7,338 nucleotides of DNA from Trueperaceae bacterium. GTDB lineage: Bacteria > Deinococcota > Deinococci > Deinococcales > Trueperaceae. Made by a program: the position numbers and the translations under genes. Every line of letters starts with the position of its first letter. The first letter of the stretch is position 1. The DNA is taken from assembly GCA_011390455.1 (NCBI GenBank), contig JAABSI010000127.1, positions 1 to 7,338 of the forward strand, read 5' to 3'. The notes under the pieces are model-generated. The model was not told the origin of the DNA. It saw nothing but the letters and a program-made list of their open reading frames with translations, and searched no databases. Shown here one piece after another: positions 1 through 5,620 of this stretch.

Positions 1-295
1 CGGTGGGCGCCAGGCCCATGTAGGGACCGGTGTGGGTCGCGCCGATCGTGCAGGAACTGGCCACGTACTCGCCCTCGGCCACCAGGTGGTGGAGCTCCGT
101 GTGCTTGTCCGGGAACGCGATCTTGTGCGATTCCATCGTCCGACGTTCGTCGTCGAGCGTGTAGAAGCCGTCCGAGGGATCCGGCGTGCCGTACTCGCGC
201 CAATCGGGTGCCACGCACGCCGCGAACGCTTCGGCGTCTCCTGCGTCGTACGCGGCCCACGCTCGCCGCACCAGTTCCTTGTTCGCTTCGCTCAT
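1..295 (-). CDS. SnoaL-like / ester cyclase family protein, partial (C-terminus beyond left edge)
   Basis: The first 98 residues are visible. They begin MSEANKELVRRAWAAYDAGD, the usual N-terminal helix of the SnoaL/NTF2-like cone fold. Residues 21-45 (AFAACVAPDWREYGTP) and 58-97 (KIAFPDKHTELHHLVAEGEYVA, then HTGPYMGLAPT) match the ester cyclase / SnoaL-like polyketide cyclase pattern of 'FPD...VA.....THTG.FMG..PT'. The family is small (about 130-150 residues), soluble and functionally mixed (polyketide ring closure, hydrolysis, isomerisation), so no substrate can be named. The ATG is preceded by GAGG with a 5-base gap. The reading frame is open to the window edge, so the missing part is due to the window rather than to a mutation. 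A remnant of a similar protein lies at about 5448-5617. The family call is fairly sure; the function is unknown. Confidence 0.8.
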   Translation of the reverse strand, partial: MSEANKELVRRAWAAYDAGDAEAFAACVAPDWREYGTPDPSDGFYTLDDERRTMESHKIAFPDKHTELHHLVAEGEYVASSCTIGATHTGPYMGLAPT

Positions 296-482
296 GGGTG
301 CCTCGCTCTCTACGCGTTCACGTGTGCTTGACTGCTGCGCGCACGTAGCTTTCCCGATGGAGTCGGCCCGTGAAGAAGCCAGGCGGGGGAAACGAACCGT
401 GCGACCTCCGACCGAGCGCCCTCCCGTGGCTGGAAGTGTATCGGAAGAGAACGAGGGGTTTCGCATATTCATTCAACCTGGC

Positions 483-504
483 CGACGGCAGAGCCATGCC
501 GTCG
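483..504 (-). terminator. terminator-like hairpin after the dehydrogenase remnant
   Basis: CGACGGCA and TGCCGTCG form a perfect 8-bp stem around a 6-nt loop, starting 5 bases after the TAG stop (510-512, minus strand) of the short-chain dehydrogenase remnant. There is no run of U directly after it, only GCCAGGTTGAATG, so termination is inferred from position and stem strength. It supports the view that the remnant was once a complete gene with its own 3' end. Confidence 0.55.
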
Positions 505-509
505 AGGCG

Positions 510-854
510 CTACCTCGTCGCGCCCGTGGCCGGTTGGGCTCCCGAGGGGGTTCGCTCGACGCGCAGCACGCGCCCCATCATCCAGCGGAACATCGCCGCG
601 GTCCACGATCGGGGCGTCGAGCGCGTCACCATCGTGGCCATCATCTTGTTCCGCGCTCCGGGCACGGCGTTCGGGCGCTTGCCGAGCGCGCCCAAGCCAG
701 CCTGGGCGACGGCTTCGGGGCTCATGACCGCCATGCCCATCTTCACGAACTCGGCGTTGAGGTCCGGGGCCATGGCGGTGTCGGTGGGGCCGGGCGAGAG
801 GACGCTGACGTCGACGCCCTTGTCCTTCATCTCCTGATGCAGGGCCAGCGAGCG
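510..854 (-). pseudogene. short-chain dehydrogenase/reductase (SDR), C-terminal remnant
   Basis: On the minus strand the frame reads SLALHQEMKDKGVDVSVL, then SPGPTDTAMAP, and continues to a TAG at 510-512. This is the classical SDR segment after the catalytic YxxxK: the helix followed by strand beta-6 and the 'PGPTDT' loop, which contacts the nicotinamide. Only about 115 of the usual 250-280 residues remain. The N-terminal Rossmann motif TGxxxGIG, NNAG and the catalytic Ser/Tyr/Lys are absent. Upstream, recognisable similarity stops near 851, and the frame meets a stop at 867-869. An internal ATG at 828-830 could yield a 106-residue product, but it would lack cofactor and catalytic sites. The opposite strand directly beyond carries a truncated TetR gene. 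I call it a pseudogene produced by deletion; a misassembly could look the same. Confidence 0.78.
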
Positions 855-1122
855 CGTCGTGGCGCGCTACGTCGATCGGATCCAGCGCGCGATCGGGAAC
901 GCGCTGGACAACGCACGACGACGCGGAGAGGTGGATCCCGACGTCGCCATCGAGGACCATGCCCGGTTGTGCACCAGCAGTCTGCTCGGCTTCTGGCTCC
1001 TCATGCGCGCCGGGGTCGACGCGGAGGTGCTGCGCGGGGCGGCGCGAGCGTGGCGTCTGCAGCTCGCCGGCCGTCGAGTTGCCGGGTCGCGGGGTGGTGC
1101 GGAGCTTCACGAGGGGGCGTGA
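847..1122 (+). pseudogene. TetR-family regulator, C-terminal remnant
   Basis: The plus-strand frame reads SERVVARYVDRIQRAIGNAL, then DNARRRGEVDPDVAIEDHAR and LCTSSLLGFWLLMRAGVD, ending at TGA 1120-1122. The pattern 'RGEV.PD.....AR......LG...L.RAG.D...L' is the ligand-binding/dimerisation half of TetR/AcrR regulators (helices 7-9). About 90 of some 200 residues remain, and the N-terminal helix-turn-helix is missing. An in-frame TGA lies at 835-837, so no long upstream coding sequence exists. A GTG at 859 could start an 87-residue fragment, but no good ribosome binding site precedes it. Without the DNA-binding domain it cannot act as a normal repressor. It abuts the truncated SDR on the other strand, which suggests a former divergent regulator/target pair. 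Confidence 0.75.
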
Positions 1123-1128
1123 TCCCCC
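1113..1128 (+). terminator. weak G5/C5 hairpin at the end of the TetR remnant
   Basis: GGGGG and CCCCC form a 5-bp stem with a 6-nt loop that includes the TGA stop of the TetR remnant. No U tract follows. In GC-rich DNA such a stem can arise by chance, so this is a low-confidence call. Confidence 0.25.
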
Positions 1129-1200
1129 GCATGTCGTCGAACCCTGGGTGCTCGGTCCGGCCGTGGAGCGAGGCGGCGGGTCCCTCCCGGCGCTCGGGGC

Positions 1201-1347
1201 TCAGTTCCTGTTGATGAGGAACGTCCCCCCCAACACGAAGACGATGATGGGCCACGTGTTCGCGAAGCCGGTGAAGAAGCCGACGGCGAGCACGCCGAGG
1301 AAGCCGGCTGCGAGGGCCAGTACGGTCGCGATCTGTCCTGAGGTCAT
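1201..1347 (-). CDS. small two-helix membrane protein, 48 residues, unknown function
   Basis: The protein begins MTSGQIATVLALAAGFLGVL and ends TFLINRN. Residues 5-25 and 32-46 are hydrophobic, separated by a short turn FFTGFANTW, so a two-pass hairpin in the membrane is likely. The ATG has a good ribosome binding site (AAGGGA, five bases before the start), and codon third positions are strongly G/C, both signs of a real gene despite its length. It lies on the same strand as the TetR gene that ends at 1509, 161 bp upstream, with a hairpin between them, so it probably has its own transcript or depends on readthrough. I do not recognise a family. It resembles the many short actinobacterial membrane peptides with no assigned role. 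Confidence 0.68.
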   Translation of the reverse strand: MTSGQIATVLALAAGFLGVLAVGFFTGFANTWPIIVFVLGGTFLINRN

Positions 1348-1430
1348 GTCGTTCCCTTCTGGCGACGGGTGCCGCCTGGGGCGGGCGGCGTCGACCGCCT
1401 ACCCGCACGCGCCGAAGGTACGAGGCGACG

Positions 1431-1449
1431 TGGGGAGGCCACATCCCCA
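1431..1449 (-). terminator. hairpin downstream of the TetR gene
   Basis: TGGGGA and TCCCCA pair perfectly (6 bp, 7-nt loop), 60 bases beyond the stop of the TetR gene on the minus strand. There is no U tract. It may end or attenuate the TetR transcript before the small membrane gene; position is the main support. Confidence 0.3.
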
Positions 1450-1508
1450 GGTCCGGGTTCGGGGCACGCCGTCACCGTGTCCTCGAGCACGCGGCCAGGA
1501 CTCCAGGC

Positions 1509-2192
1509 TCAGTCGCGCCGCTCGGACCGCACCCGCAGACGCTCGAGCGCCTCGATGACGACGTCGAGCCCGAAGGCGAACTCCGCCGTGTGGTCGTAGC
1601 CACCGGCCAGGAGGGTGCTCGCCGTCTCGTACAGGAACGGGTGGCGATCGGGCGTCAGGAGCGGCATGTACACCTCGTCGGCCATCTCCGAGAGATCCTC
1701 CGCCGTGTCGAACGGCAGGCTCACCTCCTGGAGGACGTATCCGTACAAGCAACTGTTGAGCAGCCAGTTCGCGTGCACCGTCATCTCGATCGAGAAGCCG
1801 GCACGCCGGAGGCACGCCGTCACCGCCTCGCGGTACCGGAGGCCCGCCGGGCCAGCGTTCGTCCTCGACTCCATCAGGGGGACCGCCCACGCGTGGCGCA
1901 CGAGCACGTCGCGTGCGGACGCCAACTGCCGCCGCATCGCCTCGCGCCAGTCGTCCTCGCTGGTCGGGAGCTCGATCTCGGCGAACACCAGGTCCACCAT
2001 GCCGTCCAGCAACTCCTCCTTGTTGGCGACGTAGTGGTAGAGCGACATGGCGCCGGCGCCAAGAACGCTGCCCAGCTTCCGCATGCTGAGGGCGTCGAGC
2101 CCGTGTTCGTCCGCGAGCCGCATCGCCTCGCGCAGCACGCGCTCCCTACTCAGCCCAGCAATTGGCTCGGCACCTCCGACGTCTTCGGCCAT
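1509..2192 (-). CDS. TetR-family transcriptional regulator (TetR_C-type ligand domain)
   Basis: This is a 227-residue repressor-type regulator. Residues 15-62 form the TetR DNA-binding domain, with SRERVLREAMRLADEHGLDA leading into the recognition part SMRKLGSVLGAGAMSLYHYV and the NKEELLDGMVD motif. From about residue 80 a helical ligand/dimer domain follows and ends with HTAEFAFGLDVVIEALERLR, the pattern of the tetracycline-repressor-type C-terminal domain. Length is normal for the family. The start at MAEDVGG is chosen because AAGGAG lies 7 bases upstream; the frame stays open further upstream, but through the promoter region. It is divergent from the DUF6326 gene, and the shared intergenic region carries an array of GTAC motifs that is very likely its operator. 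The ligand is unknown. Repression of the neighbour, and probably autoregulation, is inferred from operator position. Confidence 0.92.
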   Translation of the reverse strand: MAEDVGGAEPIAGLSRERVLREAMRLADEHGLDALSMRKLGSVLGAGAMSLYHYVANKEELLDGMVDLVFAEIELPTSEDDWREAMRRQLASARDVLVRHAWAVPLMESRTNAGPAGLRYREAVTACLRRAGFSIEMTVHANWLLNSCLYGYVLQEVSLPFDTAEDLSEMADEVYMPLLTPDRHPFLYETASTLLAGGYDHTAEFAFGLDVVIEALERLRVRSERRD

Positions 2193-2214
2193 CTCGCGCT
2201 CCTTCCGCGGGCTC

Positions 2215-2243
2215 TTGACAGATCGTACACCGTACGGGATAGT
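2215..2243 (+). promoter_or_regulatory. sigma-70-type promoter for the DUF6326 gene
   Basis: A perfect -35 hexamer TTGACA (2215-2220) is followed after exactly 17 bases by GATAGT (2238-2243; four of six match TATAAT). Transcription would begin near 2250, about 55 bases before the ATG at 2305. The first operator palindrome (2224-2236) fills the spacer, so a bound TetR dimer would block RNA polymerase. Confidence 0.72.
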
Positions 2244-2267
2244 ACAGCGTACGTCGTACGGTGTACG
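2224..2267. promoter_or_regulatory. TetR operator array: six GTAC motifs in four overlapping palindromes
   Basis: GTAC occurs at 2225, 2232, 2242, 2249, 2256 and 2263, at steps of 7, 10, 7, 7 and 7 bases. Neighbouring copies make palindromes GTAC-N3-GTAC. The outermost two are CGTACACCGTACG (2224-2236) and its exact reverse complement CGTACGGTGTACG (2255-2267), with centres 31 bp apart, close to three helical turns. The array covers the spacer, -10 and start region of the rightward promoter, and ends 32 bp from the TetR start codon. It is therefore placed to control both genes. Binding by the adjacent TetR protein is an inference from position and symmetry. Confidence 0.78.
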
Positions 2268-2304
2268 CACCCGCACGGCGACGATCGCACTCAAGGAGCA
2301 CCCA

Positions 2305-2793
2305 ATGAACGCACCAAGGACCTCCACCCTGGAGGATGCCCCCGCGCCGGTCCGGACCAAGCTCGCGGCCGCGTGGGCCAGTTTCATGTTCTTCTACATC
2401 TACGTCGACTACTTGAGCCTCTACAAGCCCGGCATCGTCGACGACATCCTGGCCGGCATCGTCTTCGAGTTCGACATCAGCCAGACCTTCGGCGTCGTAG
2501 CGCTCACGCTCGTGGGGATCCCGGCCCTCATGATCCTGGTCTCCACCATCCTTCCCGCCCGAGCGAGTCGCATCACGAACCTCGTCGTGGCGTCGCTGTA
2601 CGTACCCGTCTCCGTGTTCAACTTGGCCGGCGGGTCTTGGCTGTACTTCTACGGCTTGGGCGTGGTGGTGGAAGTGGCCATCATCGCGCTCATCCTCCGC
2701 TTCGCCTGGGCGTGGCCTCGGAGCACGACCGCCTTCGATCACCACCCAGTGCGGACCGCGGCCGCCCGCTCGCCGGTGATGCCGACCGCTTAG
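2305..2793 (+). CDS. DUF6326-family four-helix membrane protein
   Basis: This is a 162-residue integral membrane protein. After a polar N-terminus, residues 16-40 (VRTKLAAAWASFMFFYIYVD, then YLSLY) hold the first helix and the family-typical 'D.LSLY.PG' turn. Further helices lie at about 60-80 (FGVVALTLVGIPALMILVST), 91-109 (including LVVASLYVPVSVFNL) and 112-135 (WLYFYGLGVVVEVAIIALIL). The segment ILPARASRITN between helices 2 and 3 also fits the family, whose biochemical role is not established. AAGGAG lies 6 bases before the ATG. It is transcribed from the operator-overlaid promoter and is the likely primary target of the divergent TetR regulator. This arrangement would fit a ligand-induced membrane protein, for example in tolerance to a compound, but nothing in the sequence names the compound. 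The family assignment is from memory of the motif. Confidence 0.85.
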   Translation: MNAPRTSTLEDAPAPVRTKLAAAWASFMFFYIYVDYLSLYKPGIVDDILAGIVFEFDISQTFGVVALTLVGIPALMILVSTILPARASRITNLVVASLYVPVSVFNLAGGSWLYFYGLGVVVEVAIIALILRFAWAWPRSTTAFDHHPVRTAAARSPVMPTA

Positions 2794-2821
2794 GCCGCAC
2801 GAACGAGTGTCCGTCGAAGCC

Positions 2822-2838
2822 AGGGCAGACGGTGCCCT
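2822..2838 (+). terminator. hairpin after the DUF6326 gene
   Basis: AGGGCA and TGCCCT form a perfect 6-bp stem with a 5-nt loop, 29 bases after the DUF6326 stop. No U tract follows. It may reduce readthrough into the reductase gene 80 bp further on, or be chance. Confidence 0.33.
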
Positions 2839-2918
2839 CGCCCCAGCGACCGATCGACGCAGAAGCGCTCACGACGAACAGGATGCCGGTGCACACGCGC
2901 CGGGGAAGGCGAGGGGCC

Positions 2919-3956
2919 ATGCCCACGAACGAAGGCGCCAGCAGCGCTACCGGCGGCGCTACCGACGGTGCCACGATGCGGGCCGTGATGCACGAGCGCT
3001 ACGGAGGCCCCGAGGTGCTCTCGGTCGGGCGCACGCCCGTGCCGGTGCCGCGTCCCGGGGAGGTGCTGGTGCGCGTGCAGGCGGTCGCGCTCAACCCGGC
3101 CGACAAGTTCCTGATGCTCGGCAAGCCGGCTGCCGTCCGGCTCGCGATGGGGCTGGCCCGGCCCTCTCGGCACCACCGCGTGCGCGGGCACGACTTCTCG
3201 GGCACCGTCGCGGCGCTCGGCGCCGGCGTGACGCGCTTCGCCGTTGGAGACGCCGTGTTCGGTTCGAGCGACGGCGCGCTGGCGGAGTACGTGCGGGCCA
3301 AGGTGGGCGTCGTCGCCGACCGGCCCACGGGCCTGTCGGTCGAGCACGCCGCGGCCCTGCCGATGGCGGGGCTCGCCGCGCTCCACGGCCTGCGCGACGC
3401 CGCCACCGTGCAGGCCGGTGCGCACGTCCTCGTCAACGGCGCTGCCGGCGGCATCGGCACCTTCGCGATCCAGATCGCCAAGTCGCTTGGCACCGACGTC
3501 ACGGCCGTGTGCAGCACGCGAAACGTCGAGCTCGTGCGCGGCCTCGGCGCCGACCACGTCATCGACTACACGCAGGGGCCGCTCACGCGGAGCGGTCGCC
3601 GCTACGACGTCATCCTCGACAACGTCGGCAACCACGGCCTCGGCGATCTGCTCGCGCTGCTCACGCCGACAGGCAGGCTCCTCACGAACAGCGGCGAAGC
3701 GGGGCCGGACGGTGGCCCGATCGCCAGGATGCTGAAGGCGCAGGGCCGCGCGCTCCTCGGCCGGCAGCGGGTGCGGTCGTACCTGTCGTCGCCGAACGCC
3801 GACGACCTGGCGCTCCTCGCGGCGATGGCGGTCGACGGGAGGATCGCGCCGGTGATCGACGAGGTGTTCGCATTCGAGCGCGCGGCCGACGCCATGGCCC
3901 ACGTGGCGACGCGGCGCGCACGCGGCAAGGTCGTGGTCGCGGTCACGGCGTCCTGA
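2919..3956 (+). CDS. NAD(P)-dependent zinc-less MDR oxidoreductase (quinone oxidoreductase-like)
   Basis: This is a 345-residue member of the medium-chain dehydrogenase/reductase superfamily. Residues 20-135 form the GroES-like N-terminal domain (MRAVMHERYGGPEVL, PRPGEVLVRVQAVALNPADK, RGHDFSGTVAALGAGVTRFA). Residues 136-290 hold the Rossmann cofactor domain with NGAAGGIG at 173-180, then GADHVIDYTQ and VILDNVG. The C-terminus PVIDEVFAFERAADAMAHVA and ARGKVVVAV is typical. The cysteines and histidines that bind catalytic and structural zinc in alcohol dehydrogenases are absent, which places it with zinc-less enone/quinone reductases. The substrate is unknown. The start at 2919 has GAGGGG close by and GGAAGG about ten bases upstream. 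A second ATG at 2976 (MRAVMHERYGG) matches where many homologues begin but has no ribosome binding site. It follows the DUF6326 gene by 125 bp and may share its transcript. Confidence 0.9.
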   Translation: MPTNEGASSATGGATDGATMRAVMHERYGGPEVLSVGRTPVPVPRPGEVLVRVQAVALNPADKFLMLGKPAAVRLAMGLARPSRHHRVRGHDFSGTVAALGAGVTRFAVGDAVFGSSDGALAEYVRAKVGVVADRPTGLSVEHAAALPMAGLAALHGLRDAATVQAGAHVLVNGAAGGIGTFAIQIAKSLGTDVTAVCSTRNVELVRGLGADHVIDYTQGPLTRSGRRYDVILDNVGNHGLGDLLALLTPTGRLLTNSGEAGPDGGPIARMLKAQGRALLGRQRVRSYLSSPNADDLALLAAMAVDGRIAPVIDEVFAFERAADAMAHVATRRARGKVVVAVTAS

Positions 3957-4053
3957 TGGATGGCTTGGTGGGGGAGGTCCGGCAGGCGTCGAGCGGTGTC
4001 GCACGGCACGACGTCCTGGAGGCTCTTGGCAGCTCGGTGGCGCGGTTCGCGCG

Positions 4054-5196
4054 TTATCGACCGGCTGCGAGGAGCGCTCGTGCTTCGTCGGCCAAGCCGA
4101 ACAGGAACCGCCTCATGTCGACGAAGGTCGCGACGATCTCATCCATCGGATGCGCTATGACCCGTTCCACCCAAGGGTCGGAGGCTTCGTCCAGTAGATC
4201 GATCACGGGGGGCAGCGCGAAGCGCATCGCCGAAGCAGCTGCGTACGCGTACCGGATCTCCCGCGGGTCGCCCGTCCAGCCTGCGTCGCGCGCACCCGCT
4301 ACATAGCCTTGGAACGCGATGCGGTCCAGTGCCCCGAGGTCGCGGACGTCTGCATCGAGAAGGTTCACGCTTCCTGCCACCAGCGCAGCGAGTTCTTCCC
4401 CGAGCGCGCCGGTTCCCATGAACGCCCAGTCGAGGAACACCGCTTGTTCGTTGCCGTCCGGTAGCGACCGAATGAGCAGATTGCGCCGGAAGGCGTCCAT
4501 GTGGCAGAGCGTTCGAGGCAAGTGGTCCAATGCGCCGAGAAACGTCTCCCGTTCCTTCCAGAGTCGCAGGACCTGCTCGCGCATCTCCTCCGGATACCAA
4601 CGTCGCACGCGTGGATCGTCCGGGAACTCGCGCACGGCCTCGACGTTCGCGCGCACACCCGTACCCTCGATCCAGCTGCGCAAGAACGCCCGGTTCAACC
4701 ACGGCCAAGTCGGCAACGGCGTTCCCATGAGGTAGGCAGCATTGAAGCACCCCAACTGCCGCGCGACCGAACCGTAGTCCTCCAAGATCCACGATCGTCT
4801 CGTCTCGACGACGTCTTCCAGCCAGAATCGGTACTCGCCATCGTGCGTTTCCGTGATGCCATGGCACTTTGGGGTGGCCAAGCCACCCGGTAGATCGGCG
4901 AGCGCTCCCGACCGATAGGCGAGCGGTTCCCGCGCCCAGTACCTGAGGGAAGCCGGGTCTGCGGCGCCCTCGGTAGCCAGGATGACCTTGTAGATGACGG
5001 ACCAGGGAAGCACTTCGCTCCCGGCACGGGCGCTCCCGGTGAGGCGGTAGAGCGCACCACCGCCTGCGCCACCGTGTAAGGGCGTGGACCGCCACGACGT
5101 CAGGTCCGCGTCGCTGCGGCCCAACACCTGCCGGACGACCTGCGGAAGAGCGTCCTCGTCGCGTCCGAGCACGTGAGGGTCGACAGAGCCATCCAT
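4054..5196 (-). CDS. APH-fold phosphotransferase (aminoglycoside phosphotransferase / choline kinase superfamily)
   Basis: This is a 380-residue soluble kinase-like protein. A glycine-rich stretch HGGAGGGAL (41-49) is followed by VIYK with the probable ATP-binding Lys70. The catalytic loop is LCHMDAFRRNLL, giving H232, D234 and N239 of the HxDxxxxN motif. FLDWAFMGTGALGEELAAL supplies the metal-binding D256 in place of the DFG of protein kinases. Motif order and spacing are those of APH and the related ecdysteroid-kinase-like families, which transfer the gamma-phosphate of ATP to small molecules. All key residues are present, so activity is plausible; the substrate cannot be read from the sequence and antibiotic resistance should not be assumed. 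The start MDGSVDP is chosen because GGGAGG lies 8 bases upstream. It is convergent with the reductase (97-bp gap, no clear terminator) and stands as a single gene. Confidence 0.88.
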   Translation of the reverse strand: MDGSVDPHVLGRDEDALPQVVRQVLGRSDADLTSWRSTPLHGGAGGGALYRLTGSARAGSEVLPWSVIYKVILATEGAADPASLRYWAREPLAYRSGALADLPGGLATPKCHGITETHDGEYRFWLEDVVETRRSWILEDYGSVARQLGCFNAAYLMGTPLPTWPWLNRAFLRSWIEGTGVRANVEAVREFPDDPRVRRWYPEEMREQVLRLWKERETFLGALDHLPRTLCHMDAFRRNLLIRSLPDGNEQAVFLDWAFMGTGALGEELAALVAGSVNLLDADVRDLGALDRIAFQGYVAGARDAGWTGDPREIRYAYAAASAMRFALPPVIDLLDEASDPWVERVIAHPMDEIVATFVDMRRFLFGLADEARALLAAGR

Positions 5197-5447
5197 CGGC
5201 TGGACCTCCCTGTTCCTGTTCGAGGGCGTCGTCGTCCGAGTCGGCCACGCCTCCCGCGCCCCGTCGTCGAAGGGTTCGGCACGATCGTACCCGACCCGTC
5301 GAGCGGAGTGTTCACCGAAGCACCAACGGACGGCTCGACGGGTACGCCACCGGAGCCTCCCGAGCACCAGGACGGTGCCTGGGAATCTGGAAGCGCTCTG
5401 GCCCACGCGGCAGGCCTGCGACGACGCCTTCCGCGTGCGCGACGGGA
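5197..5447. other. intergenic region upstream of the phosphotransferase, with an inverted repeat
   Basis: There is no convincing gene in these 251 bases; open frames here have the proline/arginine-rich composition of GC-rich shadow frames. It must hold the leftward promoter of the phosphotransferase. A TACGAT (minus strand, 5289-5284) is a possible -10, but no matching -35 lies at 16-18 bp. The most notable structure is an 11-bp inverted repeat, listed separately. The 10-bp palindrome GCAGGCCTGC at 5410-5419 is also present, without clear meaning. Confidence 0.5.
5294..5343. repeat. 11-bp perfect inverted repeat, 28-bp spacer
   Basis: ACCCGTCGAGC (5294-5304) and its exact reverse complement GCTCGACGGGT (5333-5343) flank 28 bases. 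The repeat lies about 100-150 bp upstream of the phosphotransferase start, next to a possible -10 element. It could be a regulator site, a leader hairpin or the transcript end of the truncated gene to the right. Nothing in the sequence chooses among these. Confidence 0.45.
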
Positions 5448-5617
5448 TCAGCCCAGGTGGTCGAGCTGTTCGGGGGCATTCCCGCCGGTCCGTTGTTCGT
5501 AGAAGCCCTCGCCGGTGCTGATCGCCCAGCTCTCGGAGATCCTCCCGTCGCGGATGCGGTTGATCATCATCTCGTGCAGTTCGACGCGACGGACGGGGCG
5601 CGTTGCGGCCTCGAGAC
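5448..5617 (-). pseudogene. SnoaL-like / ester cyclase C-terminal remnant
   Basis: Directly after the YjbQ stop, in a different frame on the same strand, the sequence reads ATRPVRRVELHEMMINRIRD, then GRISESWAISTGEGFYEQ, and ends at TGA 5448-5450. This is the C-terminal part of SnoaL-like/ester cyclase proteins, 'P.GRPV.VELHEM..FRI.DGRI.E.W.I.D..G', about 50 of some 140 residues. The N-terminal half is missing. Upstream the frame overlaps YjbQ antiphase, so no start region exists. An ATG pair at HEMM could initiate a 38-residue peptide, but without a good ribosome binding site. It resembles what should follow the left-edge SnoaL-like gene (which ends in GPYMGLAPT), so it may be a decayed paralogue. 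Part of the annotation is by pattern memory; the junction position is approximate. Confidence 0.62.
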
Positions 5618-5620
5618 CCT

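Noticed and set aside
186..1214. Long plus-strand open frame across the left part of the window
   Set aside because: It is Arg/His/Gly-rich and crosses the SnoaL-like gene and both remnants in other frames; it is a GC-rich shadow without a recognisable domain.
2224..2267. Short repeat cluster considered as a CRISPR or attachment site
   Set aside because: The 7-bp period, palindromic units and position over a promoter fit regulator binding; there are no spacers, integrase or flanking duplication.
2193..2387. Upstream extension of the TetR frame
   Set aside because: It would run through the operator array and into the DUF6326 start; the ATG at 2192 has a good AAGGAG.
1590..2918. Long plus-strand open frame leading into the reductase
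   Set aside because: The part before 2919 is antisense to the TetR gene and out of frame with DUF6326; only the part from 2919 has MDR homology and a ribosome binding site.
2790..4004. 404-residue minus-strand open frame opposite the reductase
   Set aside because: Its composition is His/Arg/Asp-rich, typical of an antisense shadow of a GC-rich gene; the plus strand carries a clear MDR enzyme.
3956..4306. Plus-strand frame whose ATG overlaps the reductase TGA (ATGA-like coupling)
   Set aside because: Most of it is antisense to the phosphotransferase C-terminus, and it shows no domain or coding character of its own.
5197..5406. N-terminal extension of the phosphotransferase frame
   Set aside because: The extension has no family similarity, and a well-spaced GGGAGG precedes the MDGSVDP start at 5196.
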